Assembly: GCA_023414355.1 (NCBI GenBank)
Contig: JAEZOB010000009.1
Location: 434,001 to 498,000 of the forward strand
Reading direction: 5' to 3'
DNA from: Bacillota bacterium
GTDB lineage: Bacteria > Bacillota > Clostridia > Lachnospirales > Lachnospiraceae
DNA length: 64,000 bases
Positions 35,384-43,771 of the stretch are shown piece by piece (position 1 is the stretch's first letter; each line of letters starts with the position of its first letter). The notes beneath the pieces were generated by a model. The model had not been told where the DNA came from, did no database searches, and saw only the letters and a program-made list of their open reading frames with translations. A program made the translations under genes and the position numbers.

Positions 35384-36178
35384 GTGGTCAGAAACTATGG
35401 TATAAAGCCTTATCAGATCGCTGTTCTTCATGGCGGCCCAGGTGGACTGGGAGCCGTAGCAGGAATAGCAAAAAATATATCTGAAACCCATGGGGTTATA
35501 GAACCTCTTCAATCCAAATATTCCATTGATGAATTAGTAGAGGAATTGAGAGAACAGCTTTTGCAAAATTGTAACCGTCCTGTAATACTAATCGGTCATT
35601 CCTGGGGAGCATGGCTTGCCGGAATTTTCGCCTCCGAATATCCTGAATATGTCAGTAAAGTAATCCTGGTCGGATGCGGGCCCTTAACCTCTGACTATAT
35701 TGCACAGATAGGAGAAAGAAGAAAGTCAAATCTCACAAGTGAGGAAACCAAGGAGTTTGAAGTATTATTAGAAGAGCTGGAACAGCCTGAGACGAAAGAT
35801 AAAGATAAGAAATTAAGCAGACTAGGGCAGTTGGTAGAAGCGACAGATTACTTCAGCAAAATGGAATTACCGTATGAAGTATCGGATTCACTTCCTTCCG
35901 ACGGTACCATGTATTCAAGTATCTGGCCAGAGGCTGCTAAGCTGCGCGAGTCGGGAGAATTGCTGAATAAAATTATCCGGATACGCAGTCCATTGACAGT
36001 TATCCATGGCAGACATGATCCGCATCCGTATGAGGGTGTGACTAGACCACTGACGAAGAATGGGAAGAAGGTTATGTTCTATCTTCTTGACAGATGTGGG
36101 CATACTCCTTGGAAGGAGCAATACGCTGCCTCAGAATTTTATGAAATTCTTAGAGCGGAAATTATGGAGCAGGCTTGA
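35384..36178 (+). CDS. Alpha/beta hydrolase
   Basis: 264 aa. Oxyanion HGGPGG near residue 16, nucleophile elbow GHSWGAW (Ser), acid GRHDPHP and catalytic histidine CGHTPW. The HGGPGG plus cap domain pattern recalls proline iminopeptidase-like or ester hydrolases; the substrate is not predictable. Start is GTG 35384 with GGAGAGG upstream; an overlapping ATG at 35382 in another frame runs only 7 codons. Stands alone. Confidence 0.88.
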   Translation: MVRNYGIKPYQIAVLHGGPGGLGAVAGIAKNISETHGVIEPLQSKYSIDELVEELREQLLQNCNRPVILIGHSWGAWLAGIFASEYPEYVSKVILVGCGPLTSDYIAQIGERRKSNLTSEETKEFEVLLEELEQPETKDKDKKLSRLGQLVEATDYFSKMELPYEVSDSLPSDGTMYSSIWPEAAKLRESGELLNKIIRIRSPLTVIHGRHDPHPYEGVTRPLTKNGKKVMFYLLDRCGHTPWKEQYAASEFYEILRAEIMEQA

Positions 36179-36348
36179 AATTTCAATAAAAAACACTAGA
36201 CTTATTTGAGGTTTTATGCGAAAATATGTTAGGTATACAAGATAAATTTTTAACAAGAGGGGGCTGTATCAGCCGCCTTTGTTATGAGTTTACTTGCCCA
36301 TAGAGTAATGAAACGCGATACTATGTATATTGAAAGGAGTTTCAAAAC

Positions 36349-37041
36349 ATGATTTATTCACATGAAGTTCAAATGATGTGTCCGGTAACACAGGGTGTTC
36401 ATCATGGCGCAGCGCCGATCCCGGAAGAAGCAAAATGGGTAAAAGCTAAGGAAGTAAAGGATATTTCCGGCTTAACACATGGTGTGGGCTGGTGCGCACC
36501 TCAGCAGGGTACTTGCAAATTAACTCTGAATGTAAAGGACGGCGTAATTCAGGAGGCTTTGGTTGAGACAATCGGATGTTCCGGTATGACTCATTCCGCA
36601 GCTATGGCTTCTGAAATTCTTCCCGGCTTAACCATCTTAGAGGCTTTAAATACTGACTTGGTTTGTGACGCTATCAATACAGCAATGAGAGAGCTCTTCT
36701 TACAGATCGTTTACGGTAGAACACAGAGCGCCTTCTCCGAGGACGGACTTCCGATCGGTGCTGGTCTTGAGGATTTAGGAAAAGGACTTAGAAGCATGGT
36801 TGGTACGATGTACGGTACTTTATCTAAGGGTCCTCGTTATCTTGAGATGACCGACGGCTATGTAACCGGAATTGCTTTAGATGAGAATAGTGAGATTATC
36901 GGTTACCAGTTCGTTAACTTTGGAAAGATGATGGACTTCATCAAAAAGGGTGAAGATGCTAACACAGCATTCGAGAAATCCAAAGGCCAATATGGTCGCG
37001 TAGCTGATGCGGTTAAGATCATTGACCCGAGACACGAATAG
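36349..37041 (+). CDS. IscU/NifU-like iron-sulfur scaffold-like protein paired with GGGtGRT protein
   Basis: 230 aa. An IscU-like core is visible: GWCAPQQGTCKLTLNVKDG and ETIGCSGMTHSAAMASEILPG followed by LTILEAL, reminiscent of the GCxxxxAS...G.T..EA segment of IscU, and a C-terminal extension of about 90 residues (GTMYGTLSKGPRYLEM...). In clostridia this protein precedes the GGGtGRT protein as a conserved pair (family knowledge); the joint function is not established. No IscS or SUF genes are adjacent. AAAGGAG precedes ATG. The stop is 18 bp before the next start. Confidence 0.8.
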   Translation: MIYSHEVQMMCPVTQGVHHGAAPIPEEAKWVKAKEVKDISGLTHGVGWCAPQQGTCKLTLNVKDGVIQEALVETIGCSGMTHSAAMASEILPGLTILEALNTDLVCDAINTAMRELFLQIVYGRTQSAFSEDGLPIGAGLEDLGKGLRSMVGTMYGTLSKGPRYLEMTDGYVTGIALDENSEIIGYQFVNFGKMMDFIKKGEDANTAFEKSKGQYGRVADAVKIIDPRHE

Positions 37042-37059
37042 TAGAGGAGGATACATACA

Positions 37060-38070
37060 ATGGCTTTATTTGAATCATATGATAGAAGAATAAATCAGAT
37101 CAATGCTACGCTGAACAGCTACGGTATTGCTTCCATCGAAGAGGCAGAGAAGATCACAAAGGATGCTGGCCTCGACGTATACAATATGATTAAGGGTATT
37201 CAGCCCATCTGTTTTGAAAATGCTTGCTGGGCATATACAGTAGGTGCAGCAATTGCAATTAAAAAAGGTGCTAAGAGAGCTGCTGATGCAGCTGCAGCAA
37301 TCGGTGAGGGCTTACAGTCCTTCTGTATTCCTGGTTCAGTTGCTGATCAGAGAAAGGTTGGTCTCGGTCATGGTAACCTTGGTAAGATGTTACTCGAAGA
37401 ATCAACTGAGTGCTTCTGCTTCTTAGCTGGTCACGAGTCCTTTGCAGCAGCAGAAGGTGCGATCGGTATCGCTCAGTCTGCGAACAAGGTTAGACAAAAG
37501 CCCTTAAGAGTAATCTTAAACGGTCTTGGTAAGGATGCAGCTCAGATCATCTCCCGTATCAACGGCTTTACTCATGTTGAGACAGAGATGGATTACTATA
37601 CAGGAGAGGTAAAGGAAGTTTCCCGTAAAGCCTACTCCAAGGGTGTTAGAGCAGCAGTTAACTGCTACGGTGCTAACGATGTAACAGAAGGTGTTGCAAT
37701 CATGCATAAGGAAGGTGTTGACGTTTCCATCACAGGTAACTCCACCAATCCTACCAGATTCCAGCATCCGGTTGCAGGTACCTATAAGAAGGAATGTGTT
37801 GATATGGGCAAGAAGTATTTCTCTGTAGCTTCCGGTGGCGGCACAGGTAGAACACTTCATCCAGATAACATGGCAGCAGGTCCTGCTTCCTACGGTATGA
37901 CAGATACTATGGGTAGAATGCACTCCGACGCACAGTTCGCAGGCTCTTCCTCCGTTCCGGCTCACGTTGAGATGATGGGTCTGATTGGCGCAGGTAATAA
38001 CCCGATGGTAGGTATGACAGTTGCTGTTGCCGTATCGATCCAGGAGGCTGCAGAAGCAGGAAAGTTCTAA
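37060..38070 (+). CDS. GGGtGRT protein (PF14057-type)
   Basis: 336 aa soluble protein with the eponymous motif in VASGGGTGRTLHPD (about residues 266-279) and further Gly-rich conserved stretches (IGEGLQSFCIPGS, GLGHGNLGKMLLEEST, GLIGAGNNPMVGMT). Five or so conserved-looking cysteines (ICFENACW, ECFCFLAGH) could be metal ligands. Unknown biochemical function; always seen next to the IscU-like partner as far as I recall. Codon use is strongly biased (GGT, GAA, CGT/AGA), suggesting high expression. Terminator 38087-38132. Confidence 0.9.
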   Translation: MALFESYDRRINQINATLNSYGIASIEEAEKITKDAGLDVYNMIKGIQPICFENACWAYTVGAAIAIKKGAKRAADAAAAIGEGLQSFCIPGSVADQRKVGLGHGNLGKMLLEESTECFCFLAGHESFAAAEGAIGIAQSANKVRQKPLRVILNGLGKDAAQIISRINGFTHVETEMDYYTGEVKEVSRKAYSKGVRAAVNCYGANDVTEGVAIMHKEGVDVSITGNSTNPTRFQHPVAGTYKKECVDMGKKYFSVASGGGTGRTLHPDNMAAGPASYGMTDTMGRMHSDAQFAGSSSVPAHVEMMGLIGAGNNPMVGMTVAVAVSIQEAAEAGKF

Positions 38071-38086
38071 GCAAACGCTTTATTTT

Positions 38087-38132
38087 AGGGGATTTCTCAA
38101 GTCGGAAGACGGTTTGGGAAGTCCTCTTTTTT
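38087..38132 (+). terminator. Terminator after the GGGtGRT gene
   Basis: AGGGGATTTC (38087-38096) pairs with GAAGTCCTCT (38118-38127) with two G-U pairs, followed by T6. Confidence 0.8.
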
Positions 38133-38393
38133 GTCTGTAAGACTCGTACAGGACACTTAATTAAATAATAAGAATCATTTGAATGAGATCATATCAAGTA
38201 TAGGTAATTGTTCATGTTTTTATTAAGTATTATTAATCGGTATTTAGATGGCGTTGTAGATAAAACTTCTTACAAAAGAATGGAAGTCTTTGCCTTTATA
38301 ACAAATCATAGAACAGATTAATATAAACGATTAGGGTTGGATTAAAAAGGAATTAATTTAAAATACCTGTTGACATTTATTTCTATTGTTGTA

Positions 38394-38710
38394 TTATTGT
38401 GTTAATTGCTTAATACGGTAGTACAAAGTTGATAAGTGCGTGTTTAGCGAAAAATCCTTAAGTACCGGAATTAAAGCCTTTGAATCTTCTCTTACAATAC
38501 CAAGACCGTTTGTAATCATGCCAAAATTAAAGACATAGCTGAGTTGCAGGCTGCCTTGTAAGGATTATATGATTATCCAAAACCCTTAACCTTTGTATAA
38601 GCATTCAACTGGTTGATAATGAGACTTGTAAACTTGGGGTTATTCTCCATAGGAGTTATATTATTTTGTAATAAGAAATACCTCACAAATATACGGGGTT
38701 TGGTGTATCG
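38394..38710 (-). pseudogene. Decayed transposase remnant
   Basis: Reading the minus strand from 38710 gives a frame with NNITPMENNPKFTSLIINQL then NAYTKVKGFG, an in-frame TAA (38573-38575), SYNPYKAACNSA in the same frame, and after a frameshift FNFGMITNGLGIVR running on to a stop at 38394-38396. These pieces resemble a DDE transposase (IS1182-like as I recall it), here with a stop, a frameshift and both ends missing. No terminal repeats were found. The rest of the 680-bp gap (38133-38393, 38711-38752) is AT-rich with nothing recognisable. Confidence 0.55.
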
Positions 38711-38752
38711 CAAACGCATAAATTAGTCATGTGATAGAAAGGAAATTTTATT

Positions 38753-39742
38753 ATGAGAAAGAAAATAGCGGTTATACTAGGTATGGTAATGTGTCTAGCA
38801 GGATGTAAAGATAGTGACGTAACTATTCAAAAAGAAAGCGTTATACAAAATACTTTAGAAAGTAACAATCAGGAAGCAGAAGATACTTTACAGTTTATAG
38901 AAATATATGCTGCAGATGGTGATTTAGTTGGTATTATGGAGGACAATTCTAGCATTAATGATTTTACAGAAAAAGAAGATGTTTCTTCATGGGAATTTAT
39001 TAATGTACTTCCAGAAGATGCAGAAGTGCTCTATAGATATAATTGTTATGCAGTTGTTTCAGAAGAAATATATTTGAATGGTTCTGCACCATTTATCGCT
39101 TGGTCTTCTGACACATTGTATAAGGTTGATAATAATTACTATATTCAGAATTCTTCATTGAATGATGAAGGTTTTACTGTGAAAATTCCTTCTGATACTG
39201 GAATTTACCTAAGTCAGCCAGAACAATTACCAATAGAGAAAAATAAGAAAAAGGAAGATATTATATCAGAATGGAAGCAAGAGATAAGTAATCTACTTGA
39301 TGCTCCAAAATCTGTTCAAACAGAAGAAATAGAAACTGAAGTGAATGATAGTGAGAAAATTACAAAAAAGGACGTAGAACAAACTTCTTCTCAGCAAAAA
39401 ATAGAGATTTATGATAGTAAAAATGAAAATGTTTTGTACAAGACAGAAAATTTGCAGGATATAGCAGATTACTTAAACGCAACGTCAATAGATAACTGGA
39501 AAGATGTAGATGATATTCCTGATAGCGCAAAACTGGAATGTAGAATTAATGGGTATGCACTGGATAGGAAATCCATAAAAAAGAAATTAGTACATATGTA
39601 TGTAAGAGAGCTATATATAGACGGTATTGATAATTATTGTAAACTGATCATTCCAAGCAATGGTGAAAGTAAGGAATATATTAGTTACTATAAGATTTCT
39701 AATGAAGTTGTAACTTATATTCAGTCGTTATATTTGAAATAG
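38753..39742 (+). CDS. Lipoprotein with internally duplicated domain
   Basis: 329 aa. Lipobox LAGC at residues 15-18 (MCLAGC). Two similar halves: IEIYAADGDLVGIMED ... SSWEFINVLPEDAEVLYRYN near residue 50, and IEIYDSKNENVLYKTE ... DNWKDVDDIPDSAKLECRIN near residue 223, joined by a Lys/Glu-rich linker. AT-rich and with more AAA/GAA/AAT codons than neighbours; next to a transposase relic, so it may be acquired. Unknown function, probably on the outer face of the membrane. RBS AAAGGAAA. Confidence 0.7.
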   Translation: MRKKIAVILGMVMCLAGCKDSDVTIQKESVIQNTLESNNQEAEDTLQFIEIYAADGDLVGIMEDNSSINDFTEKEDVSSWEFINVLPEDAEVLYRYNCYAVVSEEIYLNGSAPFIAWSSDTLYKVDNNYYIQNSSLNDEGFTVKIPSDTGIYLSQPEQLPIEKNKKKEDIISEWKQEISNLLDAPKSVQTEEIETEVNDSEKITKKDVEQTSSQQKIEIYDSKNENVLYKTENLQDIADYLNATSIDNWKDVDDIPDSAKLECRINGYALDRKSIKKKLVHMYVRELYIDGIDNYCKLIIPSNGESKEYISYYKISNEVVTYIQSLYLK

Positions 39743-39845
39743 AGTTTGTGTAAACATTATTTATGAGAATTAGGAGATTTATTCAGGGGAATTGTGTCGG
39801 TATACAAGTGTAAGCTTGTATAAATATAATAGGAGGAATGAAAGT

Positions 39846-40568
39846 ATGGAAACGATTACTGTGACTAATCTTGGTGTCAGTGCATTACTAATTCAAGCAG
39901 GAGACAGACGTATCCTGGTAGATGCTTTTAATTCAGTAAATGAACCCCTGGAGGTTTTATCAGGGGATATTATTTTGGTTACGCATTCTGACGATGATCA
40001 TTTTAAGGCTGATAAATTGCCGGAACTGAAGGGCTTGGAGGTCACTATTGTTGGTCCCCCGTCCATAGTGAAACCGATTCTTAAGTTGGATAAAGCAGAG
40101 CTTTCACAGCTTGAATGTCTCTCCACAGGGGACAATGCAGTGCCGGATACTTTATCCTTGAATGACATGCATATAAAATGTTACCACACAACCCATTTTA
40201 ATGGATGGGATCCGATTCATAACAGCTATCTATTGGAAGTAACGGGAAAAAGACTTTATATTACAGGAGACAGCTTACTTACGAAGGAATTGGTCGAAGT
40301 GATCGGCGAAACAGATGCAGTCATCTGTAATCTTGTAGAAGAGGGCTTTTTAAAGGGGTATACAGAGGGAGAGGTTGCAATACATCATCTGTTAAGTTAC
40401 CTGCTAAAGGTGAAAGCAGAAGGAAAGACGAAGAAAATCATCGGTGTTCACCTACTTCATTGCCCATGGACTCCGGATGAGAATGAGATTATGAAGCTGA
40501 TTGAAGAATATGGCTTCCAGGATATCATACTACCAATTAGTGAAAAGCAAAATATTGTAATAGGATAA
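39846..40568 (+). CDS. Metallo-beta-lactamase-fold hydrolase (UlaG-like)
   Basis: 240 aa. Metal-binding motif THSDDDHF (HxxDxDH-like) at about residues 55-62, HTTHFNGWDP, GKRLYITGDSLL with the conserved Asp, and GVHLLHCPW near the end. Short UlaG-like branch of the MBL superfamily. Substrate unknown. AGGAGG is 9 bp before ATG 39846; the frame is open 54 bp further but without an RBS. Followed after 122 bp by the TetR palindrome. Confidence 0.85.
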   Translation: METITVTNLGVSALLIQAGDRRILVDAFNSVNEPLEVLSGDIILVTHSDDDHFKADKLPELKGLEVTIVGPPSIVKPILKLDKAELSQLECLSTGDNAVPDTLSLNDMHIKCYHTTHFNGWDPIHNSYLLEVTGKRLYITGDSLLTKELVEVIGETDAVICNLVEEGFLKGYTEGEVAIHHLLSYLLKVKAEGKTKKIIGVHLLHCPWTPDENEIMKLIEEYGFQDIILPISEKQNIVIG

Positions 40569-40620
40569 AATTATAGATGAATAGAAAATAAAAGAAAACA
40601 AGGAAGAAAAAATACTTGTA

Positions 40621-40676
40621 ATTTAATATAACGTATGTTATATAATATATATTATATAACATACGTTATATTAAAT
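40621..40676. promoter_or_regulatory. 56-bp perfect palindrome, probable TetR operator
   Basis: Arms of 28 bp with no spacer (centre 40648/40649). Each arm contains an ATAAC-N4-GTTAT site, so two operator dyads face each other. TATAAT (40641-40646) lies in the left arm, with TTGTAA (40616-40621) 19 bp upstream as a weak -35. It ends 13 bp before the TetR gene start, with the SD GGAGG between: classic autorepression architecture (inference). Confidence 0.85.
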
Positions 40677-40689
40677 TGGAGGTGCGAAA

Positions 40690-41274
40690 ATGGGACCAAA
40701 TATCAGATTTACAAGAGAACAAATAATAGATGCGGCTTTCGAAATAGCGAAAACAGAAGGAATGGATAAGATATCTATGAGAAAAATTGCAGAATTAACA
40801 GGCAGTTCTGTTGCCCCCATCTATGTGAATTTTAAAAACATAGACGAACTCAACGAAGCTCTGATAGAAAGGATTGTCAGTATCAGTCAGCAGCTATTAG
40901 AGGAAGAGAATACCGGAAACCCCTTCTATGATATGGGAAGCGCCAGCCTGAGATTTGCTTTGGAGTATAGTATTATTTTTAAGGATATGGTGACTAAGGG
41001 AAGTAAGTACCTGCAAGATTATGATGATACAATGCTACCGATCTTAATTGAAGAGATGAAAAAGGAACCCGAGCTGGAGGAATTTACTGAGGATGAACTT
41101 AAAAAAATTTTTTTTAAGATGAGAATTTTTCAACTGGGACTTTCCATCATGGCAGCGAACGGATCACTACCCAAAGAGTATACTAAGCAAAAAATGATGG
41201 AGATCCTGTGCGGCATCGCAGACGATATGATAGCAGCAGCAAAACTCAGGAGGACATTAATCGATGAAAAATAA
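40690..41274 (+). CDS. TetR family transcriptional regulator
   Basis: 194 aa. N-terminal HTH (FTREQIIDAAFEIAKTEGMD, MRKIAELTGSSVAPIYVNFKN) and an all-helical ligand domain. GGAGG precedes ATG. Preceded by a large palindrome that probably serves as its operator; overlaps the CPBP gene by 11 bp, so the two are co-translated. It likely controls itself, the CPBP protein and possibly the MFS transporter. Confidence 0.92.
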   Translation: MGPNIRFTREQIIDAAFEIAKTEGMDKISMRKIAELTGSSVAPIYVNFKNIDELNEALIERIVSISQQLLEEENTGNPFYDMGSASLRFALEYSIIFKDMVTKGSKYLQDYDDTMLPILIEEMKKEPELEEFTEDELKKIFFKMRIFQLGLSIMAANGSLPKEYTKQKMMEILCGIADDMIAAAKLRRTLIDEK

Positions 41275-42112
41275 AACAAATCGAAATATAGTTATCTTTG
41301 TTTTCTTTGTGATGATCAGTGGTTGGCTGGGAGTACTTTTAGATTCTATTCTTGCAACACGGCCACAGGGAGATACGCTTGGTATGGGTGTGTGGTTGGT
41401 TCTGCCGTTAGTAACAGCGTTACTCATCATTTTATTCACAAAGGGCATTTGGAGAGAGCTTGGTTTTAAACCAAATCTGAAAGGCAATTTGAGATGGTAC
41501 ATGGCTTCCGTATTGATATTTCCGACAGTCACCTGCGTTGTAATGCTAATCGGTGCGGTAACGAATTGGATTGATTTATCAATGTTTAATATGAATATGT
41601 TTATAGTAACCTTTTTCCGGACACTGCTAATCAATTTTGTGATCGATTTTTTTGAAGAGACGACTTGGCGTGGTTTTCTTACTTCTCAGCTACTGAAATT
41701 AAAGCTTAGCGACATTAAGCTATATCTGATTGTTACCTGTGTATGGAGCTTCTGGCATCTCCCATATTATCTGGTGTTTTTACCTGAAGCTGATATCAGG
41801 GCTGTTATGCCTGTGAGTCGGATCATCTACATACTGATTGCATTTACGACATTCTTCTCATGGACGATCATGTTTACTGAATTATTCAGGGTTACAAAAT
41901 CAGTATGGCCATGTGTGATTCTACATATGATAGAGGATTCGCTAATCAATCAAATGGCAATATCAGGCTATCTTCGTATTACTGCCGGTCGTGAAATTTT
42001 CGTATCACCCATCAACGGTATTGTAGCATCTGCTCTTTATATCGCAGTGGGGCTTGGAATAAGAGCTTATAGGCTAAAGAGAGAAAGACAGGGTATAAAA
42101 GTAATAAAATAA
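41264..42112 (+). CDS. CPBP family intramembrane metalloprotease
   Basis: 282 aa with about eight hydrophobic segments. Abi/CAAX-protease motifs: FFEETTWRGFL (EExxxR), SFWHLPYYL (FxxxH) and HMIEDSLIN (HxxxD). Such proteins process peptides or give bacteriocin self-immunity (family knowledge). Starts inside the end of the TetR gene, so under the same operator. Confidence 0.9.
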   Translation: MKNKTNRNIVIFVFFVMISGWLGVLLDSILATRPQGDTLGMGVWLVLPLVTALLIILFTKGIWRELGFKPNLKGNLRWYMASVLIFPTVTCVVMLIGAVTNWIDLSMFNMNMFIVTFFRTLLINFVIDFFEETTWRGFLTSQLLKLKLSDIKLYLIVTCVWSFWHLPYYLVFLPEADIRAVMPVSRIIYILIAFTTFFSWTIMFTELFRVTKSVWPCVILHMIEDSLINQMAISGYLRITAGREIFVSPINGIVASALYIAVGLGIRAYRLKRERQGIKVIK

Positions 42113-42158
42113 ACAAAGCTTTAGGATTAACCGGATATTTAATTATACATTATTCTGA

Positions 42159-42187
42159 TTGACAAAACAAAACCAAATCATTACAAT
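42159..42187 (+). promoter_or_regulatory. Promoter of the MFS gene
   Basis: TTGACA (42159-42164), 17-bp spacer, TACAAT (42182-42187). The MFS gene therefore has its own promoter after the TetR-CPBP pair. Confidence 0.8.
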
Positions 42188-42240
42188 AGTCCTTATTCTT
42201 TCGCTGGGAATAACAATAAACAGAAATGAGATGATGAAGC

Positions 42241-43512
42241 ATGAGACTTAAGCTGGTGGATACCTACCGAGGACTACCCAAGAACATGTATATCATGTTC
42301 GGAGCTACGATCATCAATCGATTTGGTGATTTTGTAATGCCTTTCTTAACGATGTATCTGACATTGAAGCTGGGGCTTTCTGTTGAAATTGCTGGAGTGA
42401 TTGTAACAATCACGATGCTGATCGGAATACCCTCTTCCTTTCTAGGGGGAAAGTTTGCAGATGAAATCGGGAGAAAGAAGACTTATCTGATTGCACAAAC
42501 CTGTGCAGCTATGTGTCTGGTTCCTTGTGCATTTGTCAACAATCCGGTAGTTGTAGTTGCAATGCTTCTGCTTTCCACCATGTTCCATGGTGCTGTCAGA
42601 CCGGCTATGAATGCAATTATCATGGATATGCTGGCACCGGAGCAGAGACAGCAGGGCTTTTCACTGCAGTATCTGGGAATTAATATCGGTGTGGCTTTGG
42701 GACCGATTGTTGCAGGCTTTCTATTCTATAATTTTCTACCCTTGCTTTTCATCGGTGATGCCTTGACCTCATTAATCGCAGTATTTCTGATCGGCAAGAA
42801 CGTGAAGGAATTGAAACCTGAGGAGATTAAGCAGACAGTATATACCCATCAGGAGAAGGAAGAAAAGGGAAATACCTTCGAAGCCTTGATCAAGCGTCCT
42901 CATATTGTATTCTTTCTAGTGGCATATATTATATATTCCTTCGTATATACACAGCATAGATTCTCCCTTCCCTTAACGACGGACGCGATCTTCGGAGCAA
43001 GTGGAGCAAGTAAATTCGGCGTGCTTATGAGTATTAACGCAGTTACCGTATTACTTCTGACCGTGGGAATTACTTCAATTACAAAACGTTTCAAACCGCT
43101 GATTAATATCACAATAGCCGGAATATTCTATGCGCTGGGCTTTGGTATGCTGGGGATTGTGGATAGTTTCCCGCTGTTTATCTTATCAACTGTGATCTGG
43201 ACAATCGGTGAAATCCTTGTGGTTACCAATTTTGGAGTCTATATGGCGGATAACAGTCCCAGTAATTTCAGAGCACGCTTCAATGCAATTGGTTCTCTGA
43301 GCTGGTCTGTCGGTGGCGCGTTGGGAACCTCAATCGCAGGTAAATTCATACAGGAGACCGGATTGCACAATATCTGGCTACTGGCATTTATCCTTTCTGT
43401 CTGCGGAGTGATTGGTATGTATGGTATCTATATGATAGGCAGAAGAAAGTCTCTATCAAAAGCAGGGGAAGGTTCGGAAGAGAAGGTTCCTGCTGAGGAA
43501 GAAGTAGCTTAG
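42241..43512 (+). CDS. Major facilitator superfamily transporter (drug efflux type)
   Basis: 423 aa, 12 hydrophobic segments, with the MFS motif A between helices 2 and 3 (GGKFADEIGRKKT) and a charged mid-protein loop (PEEIKQTVYTHQEKEEKG). A C-terminal acidic tail (GSEEKVPAEEEVA) extends into the cytoplasm. Drug-H+ antiporter-like. The SD is weak (GAGATG). The downstream 259 bp hold an imperfect hairpin near 43607-43655 and the promoter of the next gene. Confidence 0.9.
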   Translation: MRLKLVDTYRGLPKNMYIMFGATIINRFGDFVMPFLTMYLTLKLGLSVEIAGVIVTITMLIGIPSSFLGGKFADEIGRKKTYLIAQTCAAMCLVPCAFVNNPVVVVAMLLLSTMFHGAVRPAMNAIIMDMLAPEQRQQGFSLQYLGINIGVALGPIVAGFLFYNFLPLLFIGDALTSLIAVFLIGKNVKELKPEEIKQTVYTHQEKEEKGNTFEALIKRPHIVFFLVAYIIYSFVYTQHRFSLPLTTDAIFGASGASKFGVLMSINAVTVLLLTVGITSITKRFKPLINITIAGIFYALGFGMLGIVDSFPLFILSTVIWTIGEILVVTNFGVYMADNSPSNFRARFNAIGSLSWSVGGALGTSIAGKFIQETGLHNIWLLAFILSVCGVIGMYGIYMIGRRKSLSKAGEGSEEKVPAEEEVA

Positions 43513-43688
43513 CATGAAACGGAGCTATCATTACCGGTATTTATAGTAGTCAATCGGGTCTATACAGGAATGAAATATGAAATAAACATACATAAGATAA
43601 TTATACAAGAGCCGGGGAGTATTTCATCACTCTCATGTGCTCTTTATTTCTTTCTGTAACGTCTTATTTCGCTAAAATAATTTAAAAA

Positions 43689-43717
43689 TTGACACTATTG
43701 TTACCATAACGTATAAT
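43689..43717 (+). promoter_or_regulatory. Promoter of the GGDEF-EAL gene
   Basis: Full-consensus TTGACA (43689-43694) and TATAAT (43712-43717) with a 17-bp spacer. Expected to be strong and constitutive unless repressed. Confidence 0.88.
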
Positions 43718-43771
43718 ATTTACATAAACTGGCGTTATAGCTTCTCTATTCAGACGAAGGGTGGTGTGCGC

